A stretch of DNA of 40,506 bases. Source: JAJDGF01 sp031549325. GTDB taxonomy: Bacteria; Bacillota; Clostridia; Christensenellales; Aristaeellaceae. Shown piece after piece: positions 24,608 to 31,257 of the stretch. Under the pieces are notes generated by a model. The model was not told where the DNA came from. It worked only from the letters and a program-made list of their open reading frames with translations, and ran no database searches. Made by a program: the position numbers and the translations under genes. Within the stretch, counting starts at the first letter, position 1; the number at the start of each line of letters is the position of its first letter. The stretch is from contig JAVBQA010000009.1 of assembly GCA_031549325.1 (NCBI GenBank), positions 1-40,506 on the forward strand. Direction: 5' to 3'.

Positions 24608-25291
24608 CTACACCGCGAACTTGTGGTTGCCGATCACGGTCTTGACCGTGCGCGTGCGGATCCACTTGTCGCTGGTCCCCTTGGGATTGTAGAAATACAG
24701 GCAGCCGCCGGTGGGATCCCAGCCGTTCATGGCGTCGCGCGCCGCGCGAATGGACTCGTCGTCGGGCGCCAGGTTGATCTGGCCGTCGTTCACGCAGGAG
24801 AACGCGCCCTTCTGATAGATCACGCCTGAGATGGTGTTGGGGAAGGACGAGCTGCGCACGCGGTTGAGCACCACGGCCGCCACCGCGACTTTCCCCTTGT
24901 ACGGTTCACCGCGCGCCTCGGCGTGAACCAGCCGCGCCAGCAGGCGGTGGTCGCTGCTGATGATGGAAGCCGAGGTGGCTTTTGCGCCTGCGGAGCTCCC
25001 TCCCCCGCTCAGCGTCACGCCCAGCGCGGCCGCCGTGCTCGGGCCCACCCGGCCGTCGGCGTTCAGCCCGTTGCGGCGCTGGAAATTGCGCACCGCATCG
25101 CGGGTGTCCTCGCCGTACACGCCGTCGGCTGTCCCCTTCAGGTCGCCATACTGAATCAACCGCTTCTGCACCTTGGTCACGTCGCTGCCGCGCGAGCCCA
25201 CCTCCAGCACCGTGGCGGCCGAGGCGGTCAGCGCCAGCAGCGTGAACAGCAGCGTCAGCGCCAGCGTGGCGCAAAAGACCCTCTTCCTCAT
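24608..25291 (-). CDS. sleB: Spore cortex-lytic enzyme SleB
   Basis: 227 residues. Signal peptide to about Ala26, a PG_binding_1 domain (about 33-92), a Gly/Ser linker, and a Hydrolase_2 (SleB) domain from about 113 with H-A-E125-A-R-G-E-P-Y, where the Glu is the probable catalytic residue. A lytic transglycosylase that cuts muramic-lactam cortex peptidoglycan during germination. The ATG overlaps the spoIIR stop (ATGA) and follows G6 with a 7-base gap; an upstream in-frame ATG lacks a site. Partner of YpeB next door. Confidence 0.95.
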   Translation of the reverse strand: MRKRVFCATLALTLLFTLLALTASAATVLEVGSRGSDVTKVQKRLIQYGDLKGTADGVYGEDTRDAVRNFQRRNGLNADGRVGPSTAAALGVTLSGGGSSAGAKATSASIISSDHRLLARLVHAEARGEPYKGKVAVAAVVLNRVRSSSFPNTISGVIYQKGAFSCVNDGQINLAPDDESIRAARDAMNGWDPTGGCLYFYNPKGTSDKWIRTRTVKTVIGNHKFAV

Positions 25292-25848
25292 CGCCCATCC
25301 CCCCCAAACCATTCACGCAGCGTCTTTGCGATGCTGGAGTAGAACTGAATTGGCTGGCGCTCGCGGAGGGCGTCCGCGGCCAGCGGCTCGGTGACGCACA
25401 GGTCCGGGTACACAACGCACCACCAGTTTCTCCCTTCCCCCGACCCGAGGGTCACGCGCACGCAGCGGTAGTCTCCCGGCGGCACGACGACTCCGCCGTA
25501 CACCCGCAGCGGAAAACGGGCCTTCGTCACTTCCGCCGACACCGGCCCGTCATACCCGGCTGCTTGCGCCGCCCGCCGGGCTTCCGCGACCAGCGCGGGC
25601 TTGGCCGCCTTCAGCGCCGCGAACGCCTCATCCGGGTTTGCCGCGTCCCGCACCAGCGCCACCGACAGCGCGCGCACGGCGTCGCGCACAAGCAGCTTGA
25701 CGGCTTGATCCGCGTCCGCGTCGCTGGCGGCGCGCACCTGCAGCCGGATCAGCGCCTTTTCCGATAGCTCATGGCGCAGACCGGCACGCGCCGGAACAGA
25801 CACAAGTAGCGCGCAGACCAAGCACAAGCAAAAAAACCGAGCCCTCAT
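25288..25848 (-). CDS. spoIIR: Stage II sporulation protein R
   Basis: 186 residues with a signal peptide (about 1-22). Family marks: R-L-Q-V-R-A-A-S-D near 35-43, L-L-V-R-D-A-V, and the C-terminal G-x-G-x-N-W-W-C-V-V-Y-P-D-L-C block. SpoIIR is secreted from the forespore and triggers SpoIIGA to process pro-sigma-E in the mother cell. It is slightly shorter than usual. Start at the ATG after GGAGG with a 7-base gap. Joined to sleB by ATGA, so signalling and germination genes share a transcript here. Confidence 0.93.
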   Translation of the reverse strand: MRARFFCLCLVCALLVSVPARAGLRHELSEKALIRLQVRAASDADADQAVKLLVRDAVRALSVALVRDAANPDEAFAALKAAKPALVAEARRAAQAAGYDGPVSAEVTKARFPLRVYGGVVVPPGDYRCVRVTLGSGEGRNWWCVVYPDLCVTEPLAADALRERQPIQFYSSIAKTLREWFGGDGR

Positions 25849-25903
25849 CCCATCGTCCTCCGGTTCTCATTCGATGGATTTAGGCTCGGCAAAACCTGCC
25901 GGT

Positions 25904-25933
25904 ATTATGCAATTATGGTTTTGTTTTCGTCAA
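25904..25933 (-). promoter_or_regulatory. Candidate promoter upstream of spoIIR
   Basis: Minus strand: TTGACG (complement of 25928-25933), 18 bp, CATAAT (complement of 25904-25909). The -10 region also reads CATAATA, like a sigma-G -10, but no sigma-F or sigma-G -35 stands at the right distance. It overlaps the 3' end of ispE. The sigma factor is undecided. Confidence 0.4.
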
Positions 25934-26731
25934 AATCGCCCGACTTCCCAGCGAATCCGCAGCCGTCCTGGCCGCGCGCATTGTGGGAAAAACGCCAAAC
26001 ACCGCGCTGCCGCTGCCCGACATGGCGGCAAACAAAGCCCCTGCCCGAAGCAGCGCCTCGCGCGCCTCGCCGATCGCGGGCAGCGCTTTGACTGCGCTCT
26101 GCGTCAGCATGTTGCGCGCGTGCCGATCCATCGCCGGAAAGTCGCCGGCCTGCAGCGCGATGGCAGCCGCTGCGATGTCTGCGGGCCGCGCGTGCCGGGG
26201 CTCCCCGTCCCAGCGCTGAAACATGCCCGGCGTCGACAGGCCGTCTCCCGGATGCAGAATGAGCAGCGGCCAGGGGCGCCCGCCCGAAAGCGGCGCGATC
26301 CGCTCGCCAATGCCCCCCACACGCGCCGTGCCCCCCTGCAGACAAAACGGCACATCCGCGCCCACGCTTAGGGCAACCTTCATCAATTGCTCCATTGGCA
26401 AGAACAGCGACCACAGCTGGTTCAGCGCAAGCAGCGCGGCGGCGGCATCCGCGCTGCCCCCGCCAAGTCCGGCGCGCACCGGAATGCGCTTGCGCAGTTT
26501 GAGGCGCGCGCCCTGGTGGACATTCGCAAACTGAGCGAGCGCGCGGGCGGCAAGAAGCGCCAGATTGGCCGGGGCCTCACCCGGCATCGAGATCTCCCCG
26601 GCGGGTTCAATGGTCAGCTCATCGTGCAGCTCGATCGACTGCATCAGCATATCCATCTCGTGATACCCATCCGGGCGCGTTCCCAGAATGTTCAGCGCCC
26701 AGTTGATCTTGGCGTAGGCATTTATCTTCAT
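25913..26731 (-). CDS. ispE: 4-diphosphocytidyl-2-C-methyl-D-erythritol kinase
   Basis: 272 residues. GHMP kinase of the MEP isoprenoid pathway. N-terminal A-Y-A-K8-I-N with catalytic Lys, D-G-Y-H, the ATP-binding P-V-R-A-G-L-G-G-G-S-A-D-A-A-A-A-L (84-100), G-A-D126-V-P-F with catalytic Asp, and a GHMP C-domain ending with M-S-G-S-G-S-A. Start at the ATG 26729-26731: there is no Shine-Dalgarno, but a TATAAT ends only 6 bases upstream, which suggests a leaderless mRNA. It sits between sipL and spoIIR. Confidence 0.94.
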   Translation of the reverse strand: MKINAYAKINWALNILGTRPDGYHEMDMLMQSIELHDELTIEPAGEISMPGEAPANLALLAARALAQFANVHQGARLKLRKRIPVRAGLGGGSADAAAALLALNQLWSLFLPMEQLMKVALSVGADVPFCLQGGTARVGGIGERIAPLSGGRPWPLLILHPGDGLSTPGMFQRWDGEPRHARPADIAAAAIALQAGDFPAMDRHARNMLTQSAVKALPAIGEAREALLRAGALFAAMSGSGSAVFGVFPTMRAARTAADSLGSRAILTKTKP

Positions 26732-26737
26732 GACAGC

Positions 26738-26766
26738 ATTATAGCAAAACCGCCGGGCGGGCACAA
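26738..26766 (-). promoter_or_regulatory. ispE promoter, apparently leaderless
   Basis: Minus strand: TTGTGC (-35, complement of 26761-26766), 17 bp, TATAAT (complement of 26738-26743) with a TGn extension. Only 6 bases separate the -10 from the ATG, so the start site would fall at or next to the start codon. Confidence 0.6.
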
Positions 26767-26777
26767 GGCCCGCCCGG
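26753..26777 (-). terminator. Terminator hairpin after sipL, overlapping the ispE promoter
   Basis: CCGGGCGGGC / GCCCGCCCGG with a 5-base loop, then CGGTTTTGC on the minus strand. Its sequence is almost the same as the hairpin at 12737-12761 (two differences in 25). It covers the -35 and part of the spacer of the ispE promoter. Confidence 0.65.
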
Positions 26778-26804
26778 TCGGCGGCGACGCAATCCGCGGA
26801 TGAC

Positions 26805-28325
26805 TCAGATCCTCAAAATGATCGCCTTCCCTGGAACCAGTTTCTCCTTCAGCCCGTTCAGCTCGCTGATGGCTGCGGGCGACACGCGATACTTCTTGCC
26901 GAGCGTCCACAGGTCGTCGCTCTCCCCCGGCCAGGCCATGATGATGCCCTCGCGCTTCTGCTGCGGCCCGGTGTCGGTGACATTTGACACCACCCGCGCC
27001 ACGTTGCTCCTGCGGTGGCTGCTCTCCACCTTCAGCGAGCAGCGGATTTCCAGGCGGTCGCTCATCAGCGCCCCGGCTTCCGCGCCCGACGCCTCCAGCT
27101 TCACCCAGGCGTCCGGGGGCAGCTCGCCATCCACCCGCACCGAGAACGGGATCTCCTCGCGCACCGCGTTCACCCGGTCTGAGCCGCTCGGCAGATACAG
27201 CACCTCGGTTTCCATCACGCCCTCGAGCGTGGTATACCCATTCTGCGCGTTCCATTCGCTGAGCGACGGCCGCGCGCGCACCGCCAGCACCGTGCCCACG
27301 CCGGGCGCGCCTTCGGGCAGCAGCAGCGTGCCTTTGAACAGCTCCACGCTGCTCTGCTGGCGCTGCCCGCCGCTCATGGTCAGCTCGGTCTCGGCGACCT
27401 CAATGCCGTTCTTGCCGGTGGCGTAGGCGTCGCGCAGCGCGCGGCCCTTGTCCTGGCCGGTGGCCGACACATGGGTGGCCAGCTCGCACTCGAGGGTGAG
27501 CGTGGAGTCCTGCCCGTCTTCACCCTCCTTCACCTGCGTGCTCATGCGCCGCACAGACGCCCCGCTGACCACGTTCTGGGTGAGCCACTCGGGCAACTCC
27601 ACCAACTGGTCGAACGGCAGCGTGACCTTGACCAGCGCCACCGGGCGGCCCGGAACGCCGGTTCCGATCAGCGTCTCGGAAAGCACCTCGCCCCGCACCC
27701 GGATGCCGCCCAGGTCGGGCATCGTGTCCTTCACCCGCACCGAGTAAAAGTCCATCAGCGCCATGCGCGCATCCAGCTCGCCCGGCAAACTGACCTCCTC
27801 GCGCAGCAGCGTCTCCGCGCCCGACTCGGCCGACAGGTTGGAGCTCGTGATTTCCTCATACTGGGTCTGCAGTCCCTCGATCCCGGACAGGTCGTCGATC
27901 AGCTCCACATTGTCCAGCTTGACCACCTGGGCGTTTAGCCCCACGACCACGTTGAACACCATGTGGCCGTTCTCGTAGGCGGACTCGGCGTGCTCCACCT
28001 GTCCGTCCACCTTCAGGATCATGCCCGGCCCGACGCCCGGCATGTCCAGCACCTGGTTCACCGTGGCGGAGGCCGTGATGGCGCGCACCGACGTCTCGTC
28101 CCCCTGGCGGTAGATCGCCTGGCAATAGACGACACCGTCCAGAACCACCCGGTCGTGCTGCACTTCGGAGGCGCCGATCGCCAGCGTGGCCTCCTCCATG
28201 AGCGGCTCGACGGCCTCCCGGCCCGCGCCGGGCACCATGGTCTCGGCGCGCACCAGCGCTTGCGCGCTGCGCTCGCCGATCAGCCGCTCCACCTCTATGG
28301 TGTGCTTCGAAATGGCCAATTCCAA
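26805..28325 (-). CDS. sipL: SipL-like spore morphogenesis protein (SPOCS + LysM)
   Basis: 506 residues. Three DUF3794/SPOCS domains (roughly 30-150, 175-310 and 330-440) and a C-terminal LysM domain (about 455-506, W-T-L-G-K-K-Y-R-V-S then L-N-G-L). The architecture and length match Clostridioides difficile SipL, which binds the coat ATPase SpoIVA through its LysM domain and anchors the coat to the forespore. Start is a TTG at 28323-28325, backed by AGGAGG with a 6-base gap; no ATG is near. A sigma-E-like promoter lies upstream. Its position next to ispE and near spoIIR resembles C. difficile as I recall it. Confidence 0.9.
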   Translation of the reverse strand: MELAISKHTIEVERLIGERSAQALVRAETMVPGAGREAVEPLMEEATLAIGASEVQHDRVVLDGVVYCQAIYRQGDETSVRAITASATVNQVLDMPGVGPGMILKVDGQVEHAESAYENGHMVFNVVVGLNAQVVKLDNVELIDDLSGIEGLQTQYEEITSSNLSAESGAETLLREEVSLPGELDARMALMDFYSVRVKDTMPDLGGIRVRGEVLSETLIGTGVPGRPVALVKVTLPFDQLVELPEWLTQNVVSGASVRRMSTQVKEGEDGQDSTLTLECELATHVSATGQDKGRALRDAYATGKNGIEVAETELTMSGGQRQQSSVELFKGTLLLPEGAPGVGTVLAVRARPSLSEWNAQNGYTTLEGVMETEVLYLPSGSDRVNAVREEIPFSVRVDGELPPDAWVKLEASGAEAGALMSDRLEIRCSLKVESSHRRSNVARVVSNVTDTGPQQKREGIIMAWPGESDDLWTLGKKYRVSPAAISELNGLKEKLVPGKAIILRI

Positions 28326-28373
28326 ATTGAACCCTCCTAACGCCCGCTGAGCATCAAACTTGTCTCACTCCAT

Positions 28374-28402
28374 TGACTATGCGGCGCCAGCGCAGAATAT
28401 TA
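28374..28402 (-). promoter_or_regulatory. Sigma-E-like promoter of sipL
   Basis: Minus strand: -35 TAATATT (complement of 28396-28402, full match to KMATATT), 14 bp spacer, -10 CATAGTCA (complement of 28374-28381, 5 of 8). Spacing is right for sigma-E, and sipL is a mother-cell gene in C. difficile. Confidence 0.55.
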
Positions 28403-28408
28403 TTCGGC

Positions 28409-28437
28409 TTGCCTGGCGAGGCCTCTGGTGGTATAAT
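28409..28437 (+). promoter_or_regulatory. Sigma-A promoter of the DUF362 gene
   Basis: TTGCCT (28409-28414), 17 bp, perfect TATAAT (28432-28437). It lies back to back with the sipL promoter. Confidence 0.7.
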
Positions 28438-28481
28438 GAGAAAACTGTCTATGAGAATTCTATTAAAAGGGGATGAACTCC

Positions 28482-29579
28482 ATGCCTTCCAAGGTTCTTT
28501 TCGCCGAAATGGCCTATGCGCGCTACGACGCGTCGCTGACGCTGCCCGAGAAATTCTCGCGCATGCTGAAAAAGACCGGCCTAGCCGAAAAGGTCAAGGG
28601 GAAAAAGGTCGCGATCAAGATGCATGTGGGCGACCACGTCGGCTACTCCACAATCCCCCCCATCTTCGTGCGCAAGCTGGTGGAGTTCGTGCAGGCGAGC
28701 GGCGGCGAGTGTTTCATCACCGACCACTACGTGGCCAGCCGCCACCCCGAGCGGCGGGGCTACTCCGAATCCAACCTGGGCTGCCCGGTGCTGGACGACT
28801 GCGGTTACTTCGGGAAATATTTCTACACGAAGGACGTCAATTACAAGGCGTTTAACCACGTGGATGTGGCCGGATTGATTCACGACGCCGACTTCCTGAT
28901 CGACTTTTCGCACGTCAAGGGCCACGGCAGCTGCGGCTTCGGCGGCGCCTGCAAGAACATCGCCATGGGCTGCGTGACCGACCGCACCCGCCACGAGATC
29001 CACGGGCTCGAGGGCGGCCTTGTCTGGGACGACCAAAAGTGCACGCGCTGCGGTCAATGCATCAAGTCGTGCAACCACCAGGCCAACAGCTTCTCGGAAC
29101 CCGGCAAGGACGGCAAGTATCAGGTGAACTATCACCACTGCACGCTGTGCCAGCACTGCCTGAAGGTGTGCCCCACGCAGGCGATCACACTGGACAGCCA
29201 CGACTACGCCGACTTCCAGATGGGCATGGCGCTGTGCACCAAGGCGGTCGTCGACACCTTCGAACCGGGTAACGCCTACTACATCAACGTGCTCACCCAG
29301 ATCACCGCGCTGTGCGACTGCTGGGGCATGACCACGCCGTCGCTCGTGCCCGACATCGGCATCATGGCCAGTGACGACATCGTGGCCATCGAGCGCGCTT
29401 CGGTGGACGCCATCAAGATCGAGGATCTGATCCCGGTGGGCGTGCCCAAGGGCATGAAGCTGGGCGCGGAGGGCCATCTGTTCCAGCGCCTGCATGGCAA
29501 GAACCCCTATGTGCAGCTGGACAAGCTTGAGGAAGTGGGCCTGGGCAGCCAGGATTACGAGCTGGTCATGGTCAAGTAA
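28482..29579 (+). CDS. DUF362 protein with two [4Fe-4S] ferredoxin motifs
   Basis: 365 residues. An N-terminal DUF362 domain (K-V-A-I-K-M-H-V-G, H-Y-V-A-S-R-H, H-V-K-G-H-G-S-C-G-F-G-G-A-C-K-N) is followed by a 2x[4Fe-4S] ferredoxin module: C187-x2-C190-x2-C193-x3-C197 and C220-x2-C223-x2-C226-x3-C230, then a C-terminal domain. Widespread in anaerobes, role unknown; presumably electron transfer in the cytoplasm. The chosen ATG has AAGGGG about 9 bases before it; an ATG three codons earlier abuts that site. Followed by a gene with its own promoter. Confidence 0.9.
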   Translation: MPSKVLFAEMAYARYDASLTLPEKFSRMLKKTGLAEKVKGKKVAIKMHVGDHVGYSTIPPIFVRKLVEFVQASGGECFITDHYVASRHPERRGYSESNLGCPVLDDCGYFGKYFYTKDVNYKAFNHVDVAGLIHDADFLIDFSHVKGHGSCGFGGACKNIAMGCVTDRTRHEIHGLEGGLVWDDQKCTRCGQCIKSCNHQANSFSEPGKDGKYQVNYHHCTLCQHCLKVCPTQAITLDSHDYADFQMGMALCTKAVVDTFEPGNAYYINVLTQITALCDCWGMTTPSLVPDIGIMASDDIVAIERASVDAIKIEDLIPVGVPKGMKLGAEGHLFQRLHGKNPYVQLDKLEEVGLGSQDYELVMVK

Positions 29580-29581
29580 GA

Positions 29582-29610
29582 TTGACAGCGGGAAACCGGC
29601 GTGTTAAAGT
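29582..29610 (+). promoter_or_regulatory. Promoter of the coiled-coil membrane protein gene
   Basis: TTGACA (29582-29587), 17 bp, TAAAGT (29605-29610), starting 3 bases after the DUF362 stop. Confidence 0.65.
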
Positions 29611-29645
29611 GAGCACAGACGATCACAAAAGAAGAGAGGCGCGCC

Positions 29646-30407
29646 ATGCAGCAGTTTATTGACTCATTCAATGCCGCCACGAGCGGCCTGTGGGCGTTTT
29701 TGAACCGTTTCGTCAACGCGCTGACCAACAACCAGCTGCTGTTTCTGCTGGGGGCGCTGGGGCTGGCGATCCTGGCGCTGATCGTGCTGTGCCTGATCCT
29801 GTGGCGCAGACACCGGGAGGCGCTCGTCCAGATCGACCGCCATGTGGACGCCATGCTCAAAACCAGGCGCGACGCCCAAAACACGGTGGACCGCCGGATG
29901 TGCGAGCTGGAGCAGCGCGCCAACGAGCTGATGGCGCAGCAGAGCGCGCGCGAGCGCGAGGCGCTGGCGGGCGTCCGCGAGAAGGAGCGCCAGCTCACCG
30001 AGAAGCTTGAGGAACACGGCCAGCTCAAGGCTTTCTACGAGAAACACAAGGACCAGGACCAGGCCAAGCGCCTGATCGCCGAAGCCAAGCTCTACGCCGA
30101 CGACGTGAAAACCCGCGCCGACCGTGAATACACCGAGATGATCCTGCACGCGCGCAAGGAGGCCGACGGGATCCGGCAGGCGTCCGAGGGCATTCTGGGC
30201 CGCGCCCACGACATGCTTCAGCACGCGCTGGACCGCTCGGATGCCATCCTCCAGCAAGCGCAGCGCGGCCCCAAAGATGTGGCGGACGACGAGGTGCAAA
30301 ACCGGCTGAGCGCGCTGATCGAAGAGGCCATGAGCGACGTTTCAGAGCCCTCGCCAGCCGGGGATTTTGCCCCCGAACTGATCTCCCAGAAACCGGCGGA
30401 TGCATGA
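29646..30407 (+). CDS. Membrane-anchored coiled-coil protein, unknown function
   Basis: 253 residues, not recognised. One strong membrane segment (about 30-53), then W-R-R-H and a long charged helical region (about 57-205) rich in Glu, Gln, Arg and Ala with heptad-like spacing, predicted to form a coiled coil. A repeated A-D-x-x-x-x-A-x-x-E-y pattern around 140-200 recalls DivIVA-like or ATP-synthase-b-like helices. The tail is acidic and Pro/Ser-containing. Topology by charge: short N-terminus outside, coil in the cytoplasm. A scaffold or regulator in division or envelope work is possible but unproven. Own promoter and terminator. Confidence 0.75.
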   Translation: MQQFIDSFNAATSGLWAFLNRFVNALTNNQLLFLLGALGLAILALIVLCLILWRRHREALVQIDRHVDAMLKTRRDAQNTVDRRMCELEQRANELMAQQSAREREALAGVREKERQLTEKLEEHGQLKAFYEKHKDQDQAKRLIAEAKLYADDVKTRADREYTEMILHARKEADGIRQASEGILGRAHDMLQHALDRSDAILQQAQRGPKDVADDEVQNRLSALIEEAMSDVSEPSPAGDFAPELISQKPADA

Positions 30408-30409
30408 GC

Positions 30410-30437
30410 AAAAAAGGCGCAATTTTGCGCCTTTTTT
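30410..30437 (+). terminator. Intrinsic terminator after the coiled-coil gene
   Basis: GGCGC (30416-30420) with GCGCC (30427-30431), flanked by A6 on the left and T6 on the right, extending the stem. Confidence 0.85.
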
Positions 30438-30552
30438 CGACAGAATTTGCGGCTTTTCCAGGATAAATTCCGGAACCGCCACAGTTTCGCCCAATATCAG
30501 TGATACCATACACACAAACCAAGGCCAATAACGCGAACCGGAGGCGATCAAC

Positions 30553-31257
30553 ATGGATGATTTTCGCAGCGGATACCGGGTGCTGGTGGCCGATGATGAC
30601 ATCAATGTGCACCAGTCGCTCAACACATATTTCCGGCGCGAGGGCTACCAAACCCTGTCGGCTTACGACGGCGAGGACGCGGTGCGCCAGGTGCGGCAGG
30701 CCCGTCCAAACATGATGCTTTTAGACATCATGATGCCCAAGATGGACGGTCTGATGGTCTGCCGCGAGGTGAGAAAGTTCAGCAATCTGCCCATCATCAT
30801 GCTGACAGCCAAGGGCGAAGAGTTCGACAAACTGCTGGGCCTGGAGCTGGGCGCGGACGACTACATCACCAAGCCCTTCAGCCCCCGCGAGGTGCTGGCG
30901 CGCGTGAAATCGGTGCTTCGCCGCATCTATGAGCTGAAGGAAGACCAGAAGGGCAACCACCTGGTCATCAGCAATCTGGACATCGACATGGGCGCGTTCA
31001 TCGTAAAGCTGGACGGCCAGCCGGTGCCTTGCACCCCCAAGGAGATCGAGATCCTATGGACGCTCGCCAGCAACCCGGGCATGGTGTTCAGCCGCGAGCA
31101 CCTGCTGCAGAGCATCTGGGGCTACGATTTCCTGGGCGACACCCGCGCCGTGGACAGCCACATCAAGCGCATCCGCGCCAAGCTGTGTACCGACAACAAT
31201 CCTTGGGACATCAAGACCGTGTGGGGAGTTGGATACCGGTTTGAAGTCTCTGCCTGA
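30553..31257 (+). CDS. OmpR/PhoB-family response regulator
   Basis: 234 residues. Receiver domain with acidic pocket D14-D15-D16, phospho-acceptor D58 (LLDIMMP), T85 and K107 (ITKPFSP), followed by a winged-helix DNA-binding domain (about 135-232, L-T/P-K-E-I-E-I-L and V-D-S-H-I-K-R-I-R-A-K-L, V-W-G-V-G-Y-R). Close in form to WalR, PhoP or PhoB, but which one cannot be told. Start at the ATG after GGAGG with an 8-base gap. It overlaps or abuts the kinase gene, its evident partner. Confidence 0.93.
   Translation: MDDFRSGYRVLVADDDINVHQSLNTYFRREGYQTLSAYDGEDAVRQVRQARPNMMLLDIMMPKMDGLMVCREVRKFSNLPIIMLTAKGEEFDKLLGLELGADDYITKPFSPREVLARVKSVLRRIYELKEDQKGNHLVISNLDIDMGAFIVKLDGQPVPCTPKEIEILWTLASNPGMVFSREHLLQSIWGYDFLGDTRAVDSHIKRIRAKLCTDNNPWDIKTVWGVGYRFEVSA

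Noticed and set aside
25849..25912. Sigma-F promoter for spoIIR
   Set aside because: A GCATA -35-like box is present but no matching -10 at the proper distance was found.
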